A stretch of 64,000 bases of DNA, from positions 434,001 to 498,000 of the forward strand of contig CP060756.1 of NCBI GenBank assembly GCA_023205875.1, given 5' to 3'. Positions within the stretch are counted from its first letter, which is position 1. The number at the start of each line of letters is the position of its first letter. The stretch comes from Chloropicon primus. Lineage: Eukaryota > Chlorophyta > Chloropicophyceae > Chloropicales > Chloropicaceae. The notes under the pieces were generated by a model. It saw nothing but the letters and a program-made list of their open reading frames with translations, was not told where the DNA came from and did no database searches. Positions 23,769 through 34,354 of the stretch are shown here, in pieces. A program made the translations under genes and the position numbers.

Positions 23769-25370
23769 CTAGTTTACCAGCTCCGGACCCTTGGGCCCAC
23801 CCGCGCGTGTCTTGAGTGAGGGATGGGTGTGTGTTTTGCTCTCGTACGACTTGTCCAGCTCCAGCATGAGCTTGACGTTCGATGCCACGAACACAACGCT
23901 CGAAAGGAAGAGAGGGAACAGGGCCGACTCCATCTTCTCGAACTCGTACAGGTATGCCCAGAACAGCCAATTTAGCTGCGACAGGACCCACAGGAAGACC
24001 GCAAGCTTCAAGGCCTTGCGGACCGCAACTGCGGACTTTGGTGACAGGATTGACGGAAAGACCAAGGGCAGGAGGACGAGGTACCAAGCGAAATACTGCG
24101 CCGTGACGACCTTGTTCAGTGCCACGAAAGATAGAGTGACCATGAACAAGGAATACGGCAAGGATGACGCCTTGATCAGCCCGTAGTACGCCAGGCACAG
24201 CACTTGGGGCAGAAATGCCGCGAGGCCCAAGACCTTCCTGGCTCCGTCATTTGTAACGACCCTGAAGATGAAGAACCACGGCGAGAAGTTGTGGGCAAGG
24301 TCGTACCTGCCAAAGTGGTACAGAATTGCCTCGTCCAAGTACCTCTGCCCCTCGGCGAGGTAAAAGGCCAAGCACAGAGCCGCGAACGTGAAGGCCGAGG
24401 AGAGGGCGAAAGCTGCTTTGCTTTCGTTCAACGAGACCAAGTCCCGGAACCCGTTTTGTACGGTGAAGATGCTCCTTGATGGTCGGCCCAAGTGAACCAG
24501 CAGCGGAAGCACGTAAATGATGGGAAATATCCTGATGTGCACCGCGAGCCCGTACCAAAACCCGGCCGCGGCGTGCTTCCTGCGCTCCAACAGAAGCAGC
24601 ATGAAAACGATGCACAGGCTGCTTATGGAGTCCGAGCTCCCTCTGCTGGATATCGTCGCAGTGTACGGATTGAAGAGCCACAGACCCAAGGCCCACAGCA
24701 CCACAGAGTTCTGACTTGGGTTGCCAGCACCACCCTCAACGACAGAGCGCCCTTCTCTGCCAGGGGACCTGCTGCTTTGCGCCTCGCCGCGAAGCAGCTT
24801 GAGGTGAACGATCGCTATCATCACGTCCGCGTTCGAGAACAGGACCTTCCCAAACGCCTTGAAAAGCACGTGGTTCGGCACGAGCAGGTGCGCTATGAGC
24901 GGAGTGTATCGATACGTTTCCCTGTCGAAGGGACTCCGGCCTCTGAGAACATGGAGAGCCGCGTCGGTGTACACCTCGTAGTCAATGTCCGTGTACTTCA
25001 CCTTGAAGTACGCGTCCTGGAAGAAGGCGAAGAGCACGAGAACGAGGCGAGCGACGAGGCCGAGGAATATCAACCGCTTCGCGTCGGATCCTGAAAACCT
25101 GAACGCTTTCCACATCATCATCATCATCTTCCTCGAAGCACTTCGCAGGAAACCGCAAGTGACGAGTCGGGCTACCCAGCGACAACACGAGCAGCAGCAC
25201 GAGCAGCAGCACTCGCCGTCGTCGCCCTCCGCCTCCCCCTTCTTCTCCCCCGGACCGACGCGCCCTTTTCCTCCAGCGACCGCCATCTTCTCCGAGCTGT
25301 CAGCTGAAACCGAAATCGAATTGAAACCGCCGAGGAACAAAACATCGAGGGGCCCGAGGGCCGCACGCAT
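23769..25370 (-). CDS. PIGM: GPI mannosyltransferase 1 (PIG-M, GT50)
   Basis: Up to 533 residues from the ATG at 25370. Starts at 25286 (MAVAGG) or 25127 (a run of five Met, giving 452 residues) are closer to the family's usual length of about 420, so the start is uncertain. PIG-M adds the first mannose to the GPI anchor precursor from dolichol-phosphate-mannose in the ER lumen. The DXD motif is in YTDIDYEVYTDAA, followed by RYTPLIAHLLVPN, both typical of the family. Multiple hydrophobic segments follow. An insert of about 30 polar residues after HLKLLRGE is specific to this copy. The upstream extension is Cys-rich. Confidence 0.9.
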   Translation of the reverse strand: MRAALGPLDVLFLGGFNSISVSADSSEKMAVAGGKGRVGPGEKKGEAEGDDGECCCSCCCSCCRWVARLVTCGFLRSASRKMMMMMWKAFRFSGSDAKRLIFLGLVARLVLVLFAFFQDAYFKVKYTDIDYEVYTDAALHVLRGRSPFDRETYRYTPLIAHLLVPNHVLFKAFGKVLFSNADVMIAIVHLKLLRGEAQSSRSPGREGRSVVEGGAGNPSQNSVVLWALGLWLFNPYTATISSRGSSDSISSLCIVFMLLLLERRKHAAAGFWYGLAVHIRIFPIIYVLPLLVHLGRPSRSIFTVQNGFRDLVSLNESKAAFALSSAFTFAALCLAFYLAEGQRYLDEAILYHFGRYDLAHNFSPWFFIFRVVTNDGARKVLGLAAFLPQVLCLAYYGLIKASSLPYSLFMVTLSFVALNKVVTAQYFAWYLVLLPLVFPSILSPKSAVAVRKALKLAVFLWVLSQLNWLFWAYLYEFEKMESALFPLFLSSVVFVASNVKLMLELDKSYESKTHTHPSLKTRAGGPKGPELVN

Positions 25371-25442
25371 GATTGGTGATGGACACGGCAGAGTTTAAGG
25401 ATAGATACTTAATTAGACACTTGAGTCGAGTTTTTGGTCACG

Positions 25443-26893
25443 TTACCCTTCCAGCCTCTTCAAAGCCTTCTTGAGGTCGAGGCCCGTCAGGCTCTCCACG
25501 GCGTCGGGGAGCTGCGCAGCCGCCTTGATGATATCCTTCGACAGGTTCGACGCGCTGCTTCCGTCAGAGGACACGAAGATCATCTTCTCCGTCTTTCCGA
25601 GTGGCTGGGCGATCTCTCTCGCAAGGCTTGGGAGCATCTCGACCACGTTCTGCACGATCGCGTCGTGGCCGAACTCCTTGTAAATTTCAGCCCTCTGTTG
25701 CAAGACCTCGTTGGCGGCATCGCCCTTCATTTTGATGATATCGGCCTGAGCTTTGCCGATCAGTCTCTCCTTCTCACCGATGGCTTCGGCCTGAAGAGTC
25801 ATGGCCTCCGCTTCCCTTGCGGCGACGTTCACCTGCTGCTGCAGCTCGATGTCCTTCACCTTCAGCATGACCTCCTCCTCGCGAAGCTTCTGGGTCGCCT
25901 GGGCCTCCACGATCGCCTGCTTCTGCTTCGCGTACTCAATATCCTTGGCGGACGCAGCCGCTGCGTCTGCCATGTTGACCTCCAACTTGTTCTTAGCCTT
26001 CCTGAGGTCAAGCAGGCGGTCGGCCTCCGCCTGGGCCTCCTCCTGCTTCTGCCTCCGGATGTAAGCGCGCTCCGCGTTCTCGGCCGCCACGATGTCGGCA
26101 TCCGCATTTGCCTTCGCGAGCGTCTTCCTGGACTCCGCCTGGTTCCTCGCGGTACCCTCAGCGGCCTCCCTGGCCACAATCGCAGTCTGGGTCCTCCCGA
26201 GAGCTGCCATGTAGCCATTGTTATCGCTGATCTCAGCCACCGTGTAACTGGCGAGCTCGAAACCAAGTCGCTCCAGATCGTCCACGACGTGCTCGTACAC
26301 CCTCTCGGAGAACGCTGCCCTGTCCTTGTAGAGCTCCTCCACCGTCAGGGTTCCCACGATCTGCCTCTGGTGACCCTCCAAGGTCTTCTGCAAAGCATCC
26401 TCAATGTCTTGCTCCCTTGCGGACAAAAAGTTCGTGGCCGCGAGCTTGATGGAATTGATGTCAAGGTTCCCATCCTTTGTCGACTTCACCTTGACCTGGG
26501 CGAAGGACTTGAGGTTGATCTTCACGCCCTTCACCGTCTCTGCGTCGATCGAGTTCACCGTGATGGTGATGATCTCAAGCGAAAGACTGTGTGCCTCCTC
26601 GATGCAGTACAACGCAAACCCACACTTTCCGATCAGGATTCTCTGACCCCTGTAGCCCGACACGATCACCGCCTTGTTGGGCGGAGCTTGAAAAACGAAG
26701 CAGCCGCAGCACACGTTCGAGTCAGTCAAGGAGGAGTCCCACACTCACGAGCCAGGGTTACGGTTCTCCCAAACCAAACATCACCGGGTCGCCGTTCCGT
26801 TCCGTTCCGTCAAAAGAGGAAACCAATGAATAAGGAATAAATCATTGTGTCACGAGTCGAGTCGAGACACTTACCTACGACGATGTTCCCCAT
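25443..26893 (-). CDS. Flotillin-like SPFH/band-7 protein A, one intron
   Basis: Spliced as 26893-26875 and 26686-25443, giving 420 residues. Exon 1 encodes MGNIVV plus one base; GTAAGT lies at 26874 and the acceptor CAAG precedes CTCCGCCC. The joined start MGNIVVAPPNKAVIVSGYRG matches paralogue B, which has no intron. An N-terminal SPFH domain with LEGHQRQIVGTLTVEELYKDR is followed by an Ala/Glu/Lys-rich coiled coil, and the C-terminus ends with SVEGLTG-like LPDAVESLTGLDL. Flotillins oligomerise on the inner face of membranes and mark lipid microdomains; an N-terminal MG could be myristoylated. The last 181 bp before the C-terminus are identical to paralogue B. Confidence 0.92.
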
Positions 26894-27147
26894 CTCTTTC
26901 TCCCCTCCCTTCTCTCCTCTCCCTCTCCCTCTCCTCTTCTTCTCGTCGCTCGCCACGGACGACAACAACGGAGGGCTCTGCTCCTCTCGGTGTTTCGTCT
27001 CCACTCGACGCTGCGTCGAGAGAGCGGAGGAGGGTTTGGTAGTGTAACTGACGGGGAGGGAGGGTGGCGGTGGAGGCATTAGGGTCCGGGACCGTGTTTT
27101 GAGGTCGAGGGAGGGCGGAAGGCGTCACACGGGACCATATCGTCGGT

Positions 27148-27915
27148 ATGATGAGGAAGCATCGGAATGACGAGGGATTCCTTGCTTCCAGGAAAGGAGA
27201 AGACCTTGTCCTTGCTGTTTTGTTCATCGGCTTGGTCGTCGTGGGCGGCCACTCGTTGCTGCTCGCTTGGAAAGAGTCTTACCCTGACTCACGACGCGAG
27301 GTTTACCTTGAAGAGCATAATGTCCGCGCAGGGGCTCCCAAACCTAGTTTCGACAGCCCATTCGGAAAGGGGGGGGGCATGTCCCTAAAGGAGAAGGAGG
27401 TCCTCTATCGATTGTACTCAGCCTCGAACAGCGTCTTCGAGTGGGGGATCGGCTCATCCACAATCATCGCAGCCCAAGCGGGCGTCGAGCGGCTCACGGG
27501 CGTGGACAGTGCGATGCCGTGGGTCAAGAAGGTGCGGAAGCACGTGCCATCCAACTACAACATCCGGCACGCGTATATAGGGGAAGTGAAAGAATGGGGC
27601 AAACCTGTGAACGAGACGCACAAAGACTTGTGGCCAAATTATTCCGAGCAAGTGAATAGAGAGCAGGAACCGTTCGACGTGTACCTCGTCGATGGGCGGT
27701 TTCGTGTGGCGTGTGCGGCATTAGCCCTGCTTCACGGGCAAAAGGATTCCCGCGTGCTCGTTCACGACTTTCAGAGATCTTCGTACCAAGTGATTTTGGA
27801 GGTGGCGGACAAGATGGAGCAACAGGAAAAGCTGGTCGTGCTCCGTCGAAAGGCGACGACCAGCGACGCTGAGCTCCTCGTGTTTTGGGAGAAGTACGAA
27901 TTCGACTACACCTAA
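27148..27915 (+). CDS. Type II membrane protein, predicted methyltransferase-like fold
   Basis: 255 residues starting with two adjacent ATGs at 27148. A short basic tail is followed by one hydrophobic anchor (about residues 20-40), so the rest should be lumenal. The globular part has a Rossmann-like motif VFEWGIGSSTIIAAQ and later VYLVDGRFRVACAALALLH. These resemble class I SAM-dependent methyltransferase-like proteins of unknown substrate found in algae and bacteria. No catalytic assignment can be made. It lies between the two flotillin paralogues, pointing away from A and towards B, which may be coincidence. Confidence 0.6.
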   Translation: MMRKHRNDEGFLASRKGEDLVLAVLFIGLVVVGGHSLLLAWKESYPDSRREVYLEEHNVRAGAPKPSFDSPFGKGGGMSLKEKEVLYRLYSASNSVFEWGIGSSTIIAAQAGVERLTGVDSAMPWVKKVRKHVPSNYNIRHAYIGEVKEWGKPVNETHKDLWPNYSEQVNREQEPFDVYLVDGRFRVACAALALLHGQKDSRVLVHDFQRSSYQVILEVADKMEQQEKLVVLRRKATTSDAELLVFWEKYEFDYT

Positions 27916-28602
27916 AATTCTTGCACGACTGACTGCAACCGAGCCGAGCGGAGGCACCGCGCGCCTGCGACTTGCTGCAGCGGCGAACTTCGCCCCAGTT
28001 GCGTTGAGCACGACGGAAGCGCCCTGCGCGCAAATGCTGGTTTTCAACCGCATTCGGTGCTCCGCAGGCCCCACCAAGGTCGCTTCGTTGTTTCCAACAA
28101 ATGATTAATGAATAGTCGCCCCCCCCCAGAGGGCGCAAACAAGAACACTCTGATTCATCTCACTTGTTTCTAACCTTTTGGTTCATTCCAACTCAAGTCA
28201 ACTCAACTCAACTCAGAGTGTTGGACCACCCTGATCGTAGAAGAGCGTCCAGGGAACTCTCCGCACCTAATCCTCCATCACCTTGCCCCACCTCAAAAGA
28301 AAGTCTGGTGAAGGCACTTGCAGACTTCGTCGCCGTCCACCACCACCTTCAGAATGACCATCTTTCCCTCCCATCAAGCCGAGGACTCTTTCGATGGAGG
28401 AGGAAGAGAGGACGGCGCCACCTGCGACCAGCATCACATCCTGTGCTCCTCCTTGGCTCCACCGTCCTCCTCATCCATAACCATTGGCCATATTCTCACC
28501 CCCATCCTCAAGCTTGGCCCAAACCCCAATCCCTTCGAGAGAGCGAGAGAGGCCGCGCGACCCTGAAGGAGAGAGGGGAAGACTCATTGCGAGGGAAGGG
28601 CC
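27916..28602. other. Intergenic region upstream of flotillin B
   Basis: No gene seen. It contains a (CAACT)n-like repeat near 28188-28215 and C-rich sequence. It should hold the promoter and leader of flotillin B. Confidence 0.45.
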
Positions 28603-29868
28603 ATGGGGAACATCGTAGTGGCGCCGCCGAACAGCGCGGTGATCGTCTCAGGATGCAGGGGAAACAAGATCGTACTCGGAAAGTGCGGGTTTGCGTTGTG
28701 GTTCGTGGAAACCGCCCGGAGTCTCTCGCTCGAAATCATGACGATCACGGTCAACTCCAATGAAGCCGAGACTGCTCAGGGCGTGAAGATTAACCTCAAG
28801 TCCTACGCCCAGGTCAAGGTGAGGTCGCTTAACGCGGACGGATCCATGAACATGGATGCCATCAAGCTCGCGGCCACGAACTTTTTGTCCGCGAGCCAAT
28901 ACGAGATTGAGGATGCTTTGCAGAAGACCTTGGAGGGTCACCAGAGGCAGATCGTGGGAACCCTGACGGTGGAGGAGCTCTACAAGGACAGGGCAGCGTT
29001 CTGCGAGAGGGTGTACGAGCACGTCGTGGACGATCTGGAGCGACTTGGTTTCGAGCTTCCGAGTTACACGGTGGCTGCGATTAGTGACATGAATGGTTAC
29101 ATGGATGCCTTGGGAAAGACTCAGACTGCGATCGTGGCCAGGGAGGCCGCGGAGGGTACCGCGAGGAATGATGCGGAAGCGAGGAAAGCAATTGCCAAGT
29201 GCAACGCAGATTCAGATATCGTGGCGGCTGAGAACGCGGAGCGCGCTTACATCCGGAGGCAGAAGCAGGAGGAGGCCCAGGCGGAGGCCGACCGCCTGCT
29301 TGACCTCAGGAAGGCCAAGAACAAGATGGAGATCAACAAGGCCGAGGCCGAGGCTGTGTCCGCCAGGGACATCGAGTACGCGAAGCAGAAGCAGGCGATC
29401 GTGGAGGCCCAAGCGACCCAGAAGCTTCGCGAGGAGGAGGTCATGCTGAAGGTGAAGGACATCGAGCTGCAGCAGCGGGTGAACGTCGCCGCAAGGGAAG
29501 CGGATGCTTTGAAGCTTAGGGCGGAAGGAGCCAGCAAAAAGGAAATGCTGATCGGCAAAGCTCAAGCCGATGTCATCAAGATGAAGGGTCAGGCTGAAAA
29601 CGACATTTTGAGGAAGCGGGCCGAGGTTTACAAGGAGTACGGCCACGACGCGATCGTGCAGAACGTGGTGGATGTGCTCCCAAGCCTTGCGAGAGAGATC
29701 GCCCAGCCACTCGGAAAGACGGAGAAGATGATCTTCGTGTCCTCTGACGGAAGCAGCGCGTCGAACCTGTCGAAGGATATCATCAAGGCGGCTGCGCAGC
29801 TCCCCGACGCCGTGGAGAGCCTGACGGGCCTCGACCTCAAGAAGGCTTTGAAGAGGATTGAGGGGTGA
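28603..29868 (+). CDS. Flotillin-like SPFH/band-7 protein B, intronless
   Basis: 421 residues, MGNIVVAPPNSAVIVSGCRG at the start. It has the same architecture as paralogue A at 25443-26893: SPFH domain, Ala/Glu-rich coiled coil, short C-terminal segment. It lacks the intron that splits codon 7 of A. The two genes are inverted relative to each other. Their N-terminal halves differ at many silent sites, while 29675-29855 matches A perfectly, and a stretch near 29245-29330 is also almost identical, which points to gene conversion. Membrane scaffold role is inferred from the family. Confidence 0.92.
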   Translation: MGNIVVAPPNSAVIVSGCRGNKIVLGKCGFALWFVETARSLSLEIMTITVNSNEAETAQGVKINLKSYAQVKVRSLNADGSMNMDAIKLAATNFLSASQYEIEDALQKTLEGHQRQIVGTLTVEELYKDRAAFCERVYEHVVDDLERLGFELPSYTVAAISDMNGYMDALGKTQTAIVAREAAEGTARNDAEARKAIAKCNADSDIVAAENAERAYIRRQKQEEAQAEADRLLDLRKAKNKMEINKAEAEAVSARDIEYAKQKQAIVEAQATQKLREEEVMLKVKDIELQQRVNVAAREADALKLRAEGASKKEMLIGKAQADVIKMKGQAENDILRKRAEVYKEYGHDAIVQNVVDVLPSLAREIAQPLGKTEKMIFVSSDGSSASNLSKDIIKAAAQLPDAVESLTGLDLKKALKRIEG

Positions 29869-29979
29869 ATCCCCTCAATAGTCAATATTAAAAATAAGTT
29901 TTGCCCAGGGTGCAGTTGTTGTGTACGTTTATTTACGCTGTGTTCAAGGAGCTCTTGAGTTGAACAGCAGACTCGTCTT

Positions 29980-31725
29980 TTACCTTACAAGGGGCACACG
30001 GGTGGAGTTCACTCCACGTCGTCCAGCAATTTTGTGCTGGACTCTTGGCCTGCTATTCAGCGCGCTTCCGCGCACTCTGGCACCGATTCGGTCGCGGCTT
30101 GGAGGTGGACCAGCGGTCCTGATGGGTTCGGAGACCTGATCGGCGAACTTCTTGAAGTTCTCCTTGAACATCTCCGCCAATCTCTGGGCACTGGTGTCGT
30201 ACTCATCAGCGTCAGCCCAAGTGGCCCTAGGCTGCAGGACATCGTCGGGCACTCCGGGCACCGAGGATGGGACCTCGAGCCCGAACACTGGGTCCGTGAC
30301 GTAGTCTGCGTCATCAAGCTCTCCGGCGAGGGCAGAATTGACCATGGCGCGGGTGTACTCAAGCTTCATGCGGGTGCCAACACCGTACGCCCCCCCGGTC
30401 CAGCCCGTGTTCACGAGCCAGACCTTTGCCCCGTGCTTGCGCAGCTTCTCGCCAAGCATCTCCGCGTACACTCCTGGGTGACGCGGGAGGAACGGCGCCC
30501 CGAAGCAGGACGAGAATGTGACCACTGGTTCCGTCACGCCCCTCTCGGTGCCAGCGACCTTGGCGGTGTACCCGGAAAGGTAGTGGTACATGGCCTGCTC
30601 GGGCGTGAGGCGCGAGATGGGTGGGAGGACACCAAAGGCATCCGCAGTGAGGAACACCACGGTATCCGGGTGCCCTCCGCGGCTGGGCAAGACCGCGTTT
30701 GGGATGTAGTGGATCGGGTACGACGCCCTCGTGTTGTCTGTAATCGTGCCGTCGTTGAAGTCGATCTCCCTCTTGTCGTCCAGAATTATGTTCTCCAAAA
30801 TCGTTCCAAACGTCTGTGTGGCCTGGTAGATCTCAGGCTCTCCCTCCGGGGAGAGAGAGATCGTCTTGGCGTAGCAGCCACCCTCAAAATTGAATACGCC
30901 GGAATCGCTCCAGCCGTGCTCGTCGTCGCCGATGAGACCCCTCGTCGAATCGGCCGAGAGGGTCGTCTTTCCTGTACCCGACAGACCGAAGAAGATGGCG
31001 ACGTCACCTTCCTTGCCCACGTTCGCCGAGCAGTGCATGGGCAGCACCCCCTCCGCAGGAAGCAGGTGGTTGAGGACCGAAAAGATGGACTTCTTGATCT
31101 CCCCAGCGTACCTTGTCCCCGTCACAAGCACTTCACGCCTCGTGAAGTTCAGCATGACCGCAGTCTCGGATCGGCAACCGTGCCTCTCCGGATCGGCCTT
31201 GAGGTGAGGCGCGTGGAGCACCGTGAACTCGGGAGCAAAGTCCTCGAGCTTGTCCTCGTCGAGACGGAGGAACATATTGTATGCGAACAGGCTATGCCAG
31301 GCGCTCTCGCTCACCACGCGGACGTTGATCCCATGGGTCGCGTCCTCCCCCGCGCGGGCGTCCTGTACGAAGAGATCCCTCTCGCCCAGGTACTCGATGA
31401 CGTCGGCACGCAATGCCTCGAAATGCTCCGCTGTCACGGGCACGTTGACAACCCCCCAGCTCACCTCATTCTCCGAGTTCTCGTCGCGCACCACGAACCT
31501 GTCCTTCGGGGAGCGTCCAGTGTGGGGAGCGGTGTACGTCGCAATGGCGCCCATGTGCACGAGCTTCCCGTCGCCTCGACTGAGGGACTCCTCGTACAGC
31601 TCTGGAGGGGATAAGTTCCAGTACACGTTTCCGACCGTTTCGAGACCGTGTCTCGACAGGTCCTTTCTCCCATTTCGTCCCTCGTCCTTTGTGGACGCGC
31701 TCGCACTCGGCTCTGTCATCGTCAT
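29980..31725 (-). CDS. PCK: Phosphoenolpyruvate carboxykinase (ATP)
   Basis: 581 residues, starting at 31725 (MTMTEP) or six bases later. It converts oxaloacetate and ATP to phosphoenolpyruvate, CO2 and ADP in the cytosol, for gluconeogenesis or carbon concentration. Diagnostic elements: PHTGRSPKDRFVV, RYAGEIKKS, the kinase-1 loop GLSGTGKT (247-254), the metal-binding DDEHGW, and NTGWTGGAYG. The ATP-type signature fits plants and bacteria rather than animal GTP-type enzymes. About 40 basic residues follow the usual C-terminus (VSEPIRTAG), an extension of unknown meaning. It is tail-to-tail with flotillin B. Confidence 0.95.
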   Translation of the reverse strand: MTMTEPSASASTKDEGRNGRKDLSRHGLETVGNVYWNLSPPELYEESLSRGDGKLVHMGAIATYTAPHTGRSPKDRFVVRDENSENEVSWGVVNVPVTAEHFEALRADVIEYLGERDLFVQDARAGEDATHGINVRVVSESAWHSLFAYNMFLRLDEDKLEDFAPEFTVLHAPHLKADPERHGCRSETAVMLNFTRREVLVTGTRYAGEIKKSIFSVLNHLLPAEGVLPMHCSANVGKEGDVAIFFGLSGTGKTTLSADSTRGLIGDDEHGWSDSGVFNFEGGCYAKTISLSPEGEPEIYQATQTFGTILENIILDDKREIDFNDGTITDNTRASYPIHYIPNAVLPSRGGHPDTVVFLTADAFGVLPPISRLTPEQAMYHYLSGYTAKVAGTERGVTEPVVTFSSCFGAPFLPRHPGVYAEMLGEKLRKHGAKVWLVNTGWTGGAYGVGTRMKLEYTRAMVNSALAGELDDADYVTDPVFGLEVPSSVPGVPDDVLQPRATWADADEYDTSAQRLAEMFKENFKKFADQVSEPIRTAGPPPSRDRIGARVRGSALNSRPRVQHKIAGRRGVNSTRVPLVR

Positions 31726-32016
31726 CGTCCTTCCGCAAAGGTCAAGGTCAAGGTCCTTTCCTCTTCAAGGTCAAGTTGTCGGGGTCGACCTCCTCGTCTT
31801 TGTCCTCGTCTATCGTTTGTACGAAGCACAGCACGCGGCTTCCTGCACACATTGCAAACGTGTCACCAATCGACCGGGAGATCCGTCTGGGCGCCGCAAC
31901 ACCACCAGTGAATCTATAACAAAACACGCTGAGGTGTCCAGATGATTCAGCATTTCTTGGAAGGAACAGGAAGGAACCAAGAACCGAGAAGGTTTCAGTG
32001 TCTGCTCCCCATGTCT

Positions 32017-32056
32017 CGGTGCAACGCAACGCAACGCAACGGAACGCAACGACGCC
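32017..32056. repeat. (AACGC)n minisatellite
   Basis: Tandem pentamers with one GGAACGC variant, in the PEPCK/U-box intergenic region. Confidence 0.8.
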
Positions 32057-32077
32057 AATAGACACCAACAGATAGCA

Positions 32078-32111
32078 TAGCGAGACAGCGAGACAGCGAG
32101 ACAGCGAGACA
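32078..32111. repeat. (AGCGAGAC)n minisatellite
   Basis: Four tandem octamers, 20 bp after the AACGC array. Confidence 0.85.
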
Positions 32112-32654
32112 ACAATATCTTTTTCCAGGGTGATGGATGGACGTGTGGTGGGTGGAGCCCCACGCAAAATGGAACGTAAGGACACCACGACGAGCCTCCC
32201 CCTCACGATGACGGACTTCCTCGGAGATGGAGATCACAAACACAAACTCGAGGCTTCGTTTCTCGTGAAAGAGGAAGAAAAAAGCAAGCAGAGGAAAGAG
32301 GAAAGAGGAAAGAGTTTCGCAATGAGGATATTTTCGATCGAGAGACCGAGCGGAGAAAGAGAAAGGAAGGAAGACTTTTTCTTTTTCTTTATCTTGTGGG
32401 GGAGATTTTTATACCCGCTTTTGCCTTTACTGAAAGAGAGCGAAAGGGAAAGGAGGTTCCTCCCTCTCGAAAACCGAGAATGCGAGGAGCGGAGCGGGGA
32501 GACAGGTACGAAAACACTCCAAGATTGCCCGTCCTCGCACTCCAAGATGCCATCTTGGCCCTCCTCCCGAAAAAGTAACGTCATAAGATCGATGGAAAAA
32601 AGGGAGAGAAGAGAGAGGGAGTCCCTTGTCCCTTGTCCCTTGCGTTGGCACAAG

Positions 32655-32903
32655 ATGGTTCCTCCTCCGAAGTCTGGGAAAGTGGCGGATGGATTCCTCT
32701 GTCCAATAACGGTACGTGTCCCCATTCGTGTCGCAACCCACAGACCGCTGCAACCGACAAGTCACAATCGTCGCACAAGTGTTTTTTTTGTTTCCTTCAC
32801 CACAATCTTCTTCTTCTTCTCCTTCTTCTTCTAGTCGCTTCTCTCGCTGACTCCTCCTCCTCCTCCTTCGATGCTGCTGCTGATGGCGCGCCTTACCTCT
32901 CTG

Positions 32904-32950
<47 letters not shown>

Positions 32951-34248
32951 CTCTCTCTCTCTTGGCGCTGCAGTGCATGGTCATGCGTGATCCGGTCATG
33001 TGCACAGGGGATGGCCACACGTACGAGAGGCACGCCATAGCGCACTGGCTGGAGATGAACAAGACCTCGCCGCTCACGGGGTCCTCGATGGAGAGGTGGG
33101 ACCTCGTTCCGAACCACGCGGTGAGGAAGGCGATCGCGGAGCTCCAGCTGGAGCTTCCCTCCGAGGAGGAGCTGCAGAGCTCGTTCGGGGTGCCGGGAGA
33201 CGACGGGGGTCAGGGCGCCTCCTCCTCCTCGGTGGTCCAGGGTGGCCCGGCGGAGAAGAGGGTGTACAACGAGGACGGGATCTATGTGTTCGCCTCGCTG
33301 AGGAGGTCGCTCTACAGCCTGGACGCCACGGTGCACGTTTGGAAGGCGAAGAAGCTCTGCATGCCGAGCAAGGTCGCGACGAGCGCGGTGGAGTCCACCT
33401 GGGAGAGCTCCATGAAAGCTCAGGTCACGTGCATGAAGGCCCTGGACCGGGGGCGAGTGGTGGTGTCGGGGTCCAGGGACAAGATGCTGCGGGTGTGGAA
33501 CGTGCCGAAGGGCGGGGTCGACTCGGCGCACCTGAAGCAAGAGGCGGCCCTCCAGGGTCACACGGACTGGGTGAACTGCCTGGACGTCGACGGCAGGGAA
33601 GAGGTGGTCGTGACGGGGGGAAGGGACACGAAGGTCATTGTCTGGGACACGCTCAAGTGGTACGCCAAGCACACGATGAAGACTCAAGACTACGTGAACT
33701 GCGTGGCCTTCGACAGGGTGAGGGACAAGTTTTTCGTGTCGGGAGGAAACGACTGGAAGGTCCTTCTGTGGGACTCTCAGACCTTCAGGCAGTCTCTCGA
33801 GTTCAGCGGGCACACTTACGCCCTCAAGTGCTGCGCCGTGGACCCCGTCTCTGCGTCCTGGGTCGTGACCTCGGGGGACGACAGCAAACTCTGTGTGTGG
33901 TCCCCCGAGTCCAACAAGTGCTTGGTGGAAATCGAGGGAGCCGGGGGAGACTACAACGAGTCGATCAACTGCTGCAGCATTTCGTCGGATGGCCACGTCG
34001 TGGCCTGCGGGCTGGCGAACAAAAGGATAGCTCTCTGGGACACGAGGACCTGGAAGCTGCTTCAGAAGCTTGACGGGCACAAGTCCGGAGTGGAGGACCT
34101 TTGCTTCGTGCCGGGTTTTAGCAACAAGAAGCTGATAAGTGTGGATGGCCGCTCCTTGAGGTCGTGGTCGTGCAAGTCCAGCGACTGGAGCTGCGACCAC
34201 ACCGTGACAGCTCACGCTATCGCGTGCTGCGAGATGGCATCATACTAA
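32655..34248 (+). CDS. U-box/WD40 repeat protein, probable E3 ubiquitin ligase, one intron
   Basis: Spliced as 32655-32711 and 32974-34248, giving 443 residues. Exon 1 encodes MVPPPKSGKVADGFLCPIT; the intron (GTACGT ... CTGCAG) is phase 0. The join restores the U-box FLCPITCMVMRDPVM, continuing CTGDGHTYERHAIAHWL to about residue 70. A linker is followed by seven or so WD repeats (VSGSRDKMLRVWN, VTGGRDTKVIVWD and others) to the C-terminus. The U-box recruits an E2 enzyme and the propeller should select the substrate. The order U-box then WD40 recalls PRP19, but the coiled coil between them is missing, so it is not called PRP19. It converges on NELF-C/D. Confidence 0.85.
32904..32962. repeat. 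(CA)n followed by (CT)n in the U-box gene intron
   Basis: About 43 bp of CA repeat followed by about 16 bp of CT repeat, ending 11 bp before the CTGCAG acceptor. It serves as or replaces the polypyrimidine tract. Confidence 0.9.
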
Positions 34249-34354
34249 ATGGGGGGCTTTATTATTATTAGTTTGAACGAACTGGATTATATTTTACACG
34301 CACGCACGCACGCACACCCACACACCCACACACGGCTTTGGCTTTGCTGTCGAT

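Larger units (their letters stand above)
31726..32654. other. Divergent intergenic region between PEPCK and the U-box/WD40 gene
   Basis: No gene supported. It contains an AACGC pentamer array (about 32017-32056) and an AGCGAGAC octamer array (about 32078-32111). A plus-strand frame of about 230 codons crosses it but is low in complexity and joins no conserved protein except the 19 codons assigned to the next gene. Confidence 0.5.

Noticed and set aside
32130-32834. 234-codon plus-strand frame before the U-box gene
   Set aside because: Low-complexity; only its last part, from the ATG at 32655 to the donor at 32711, matches the U-box.
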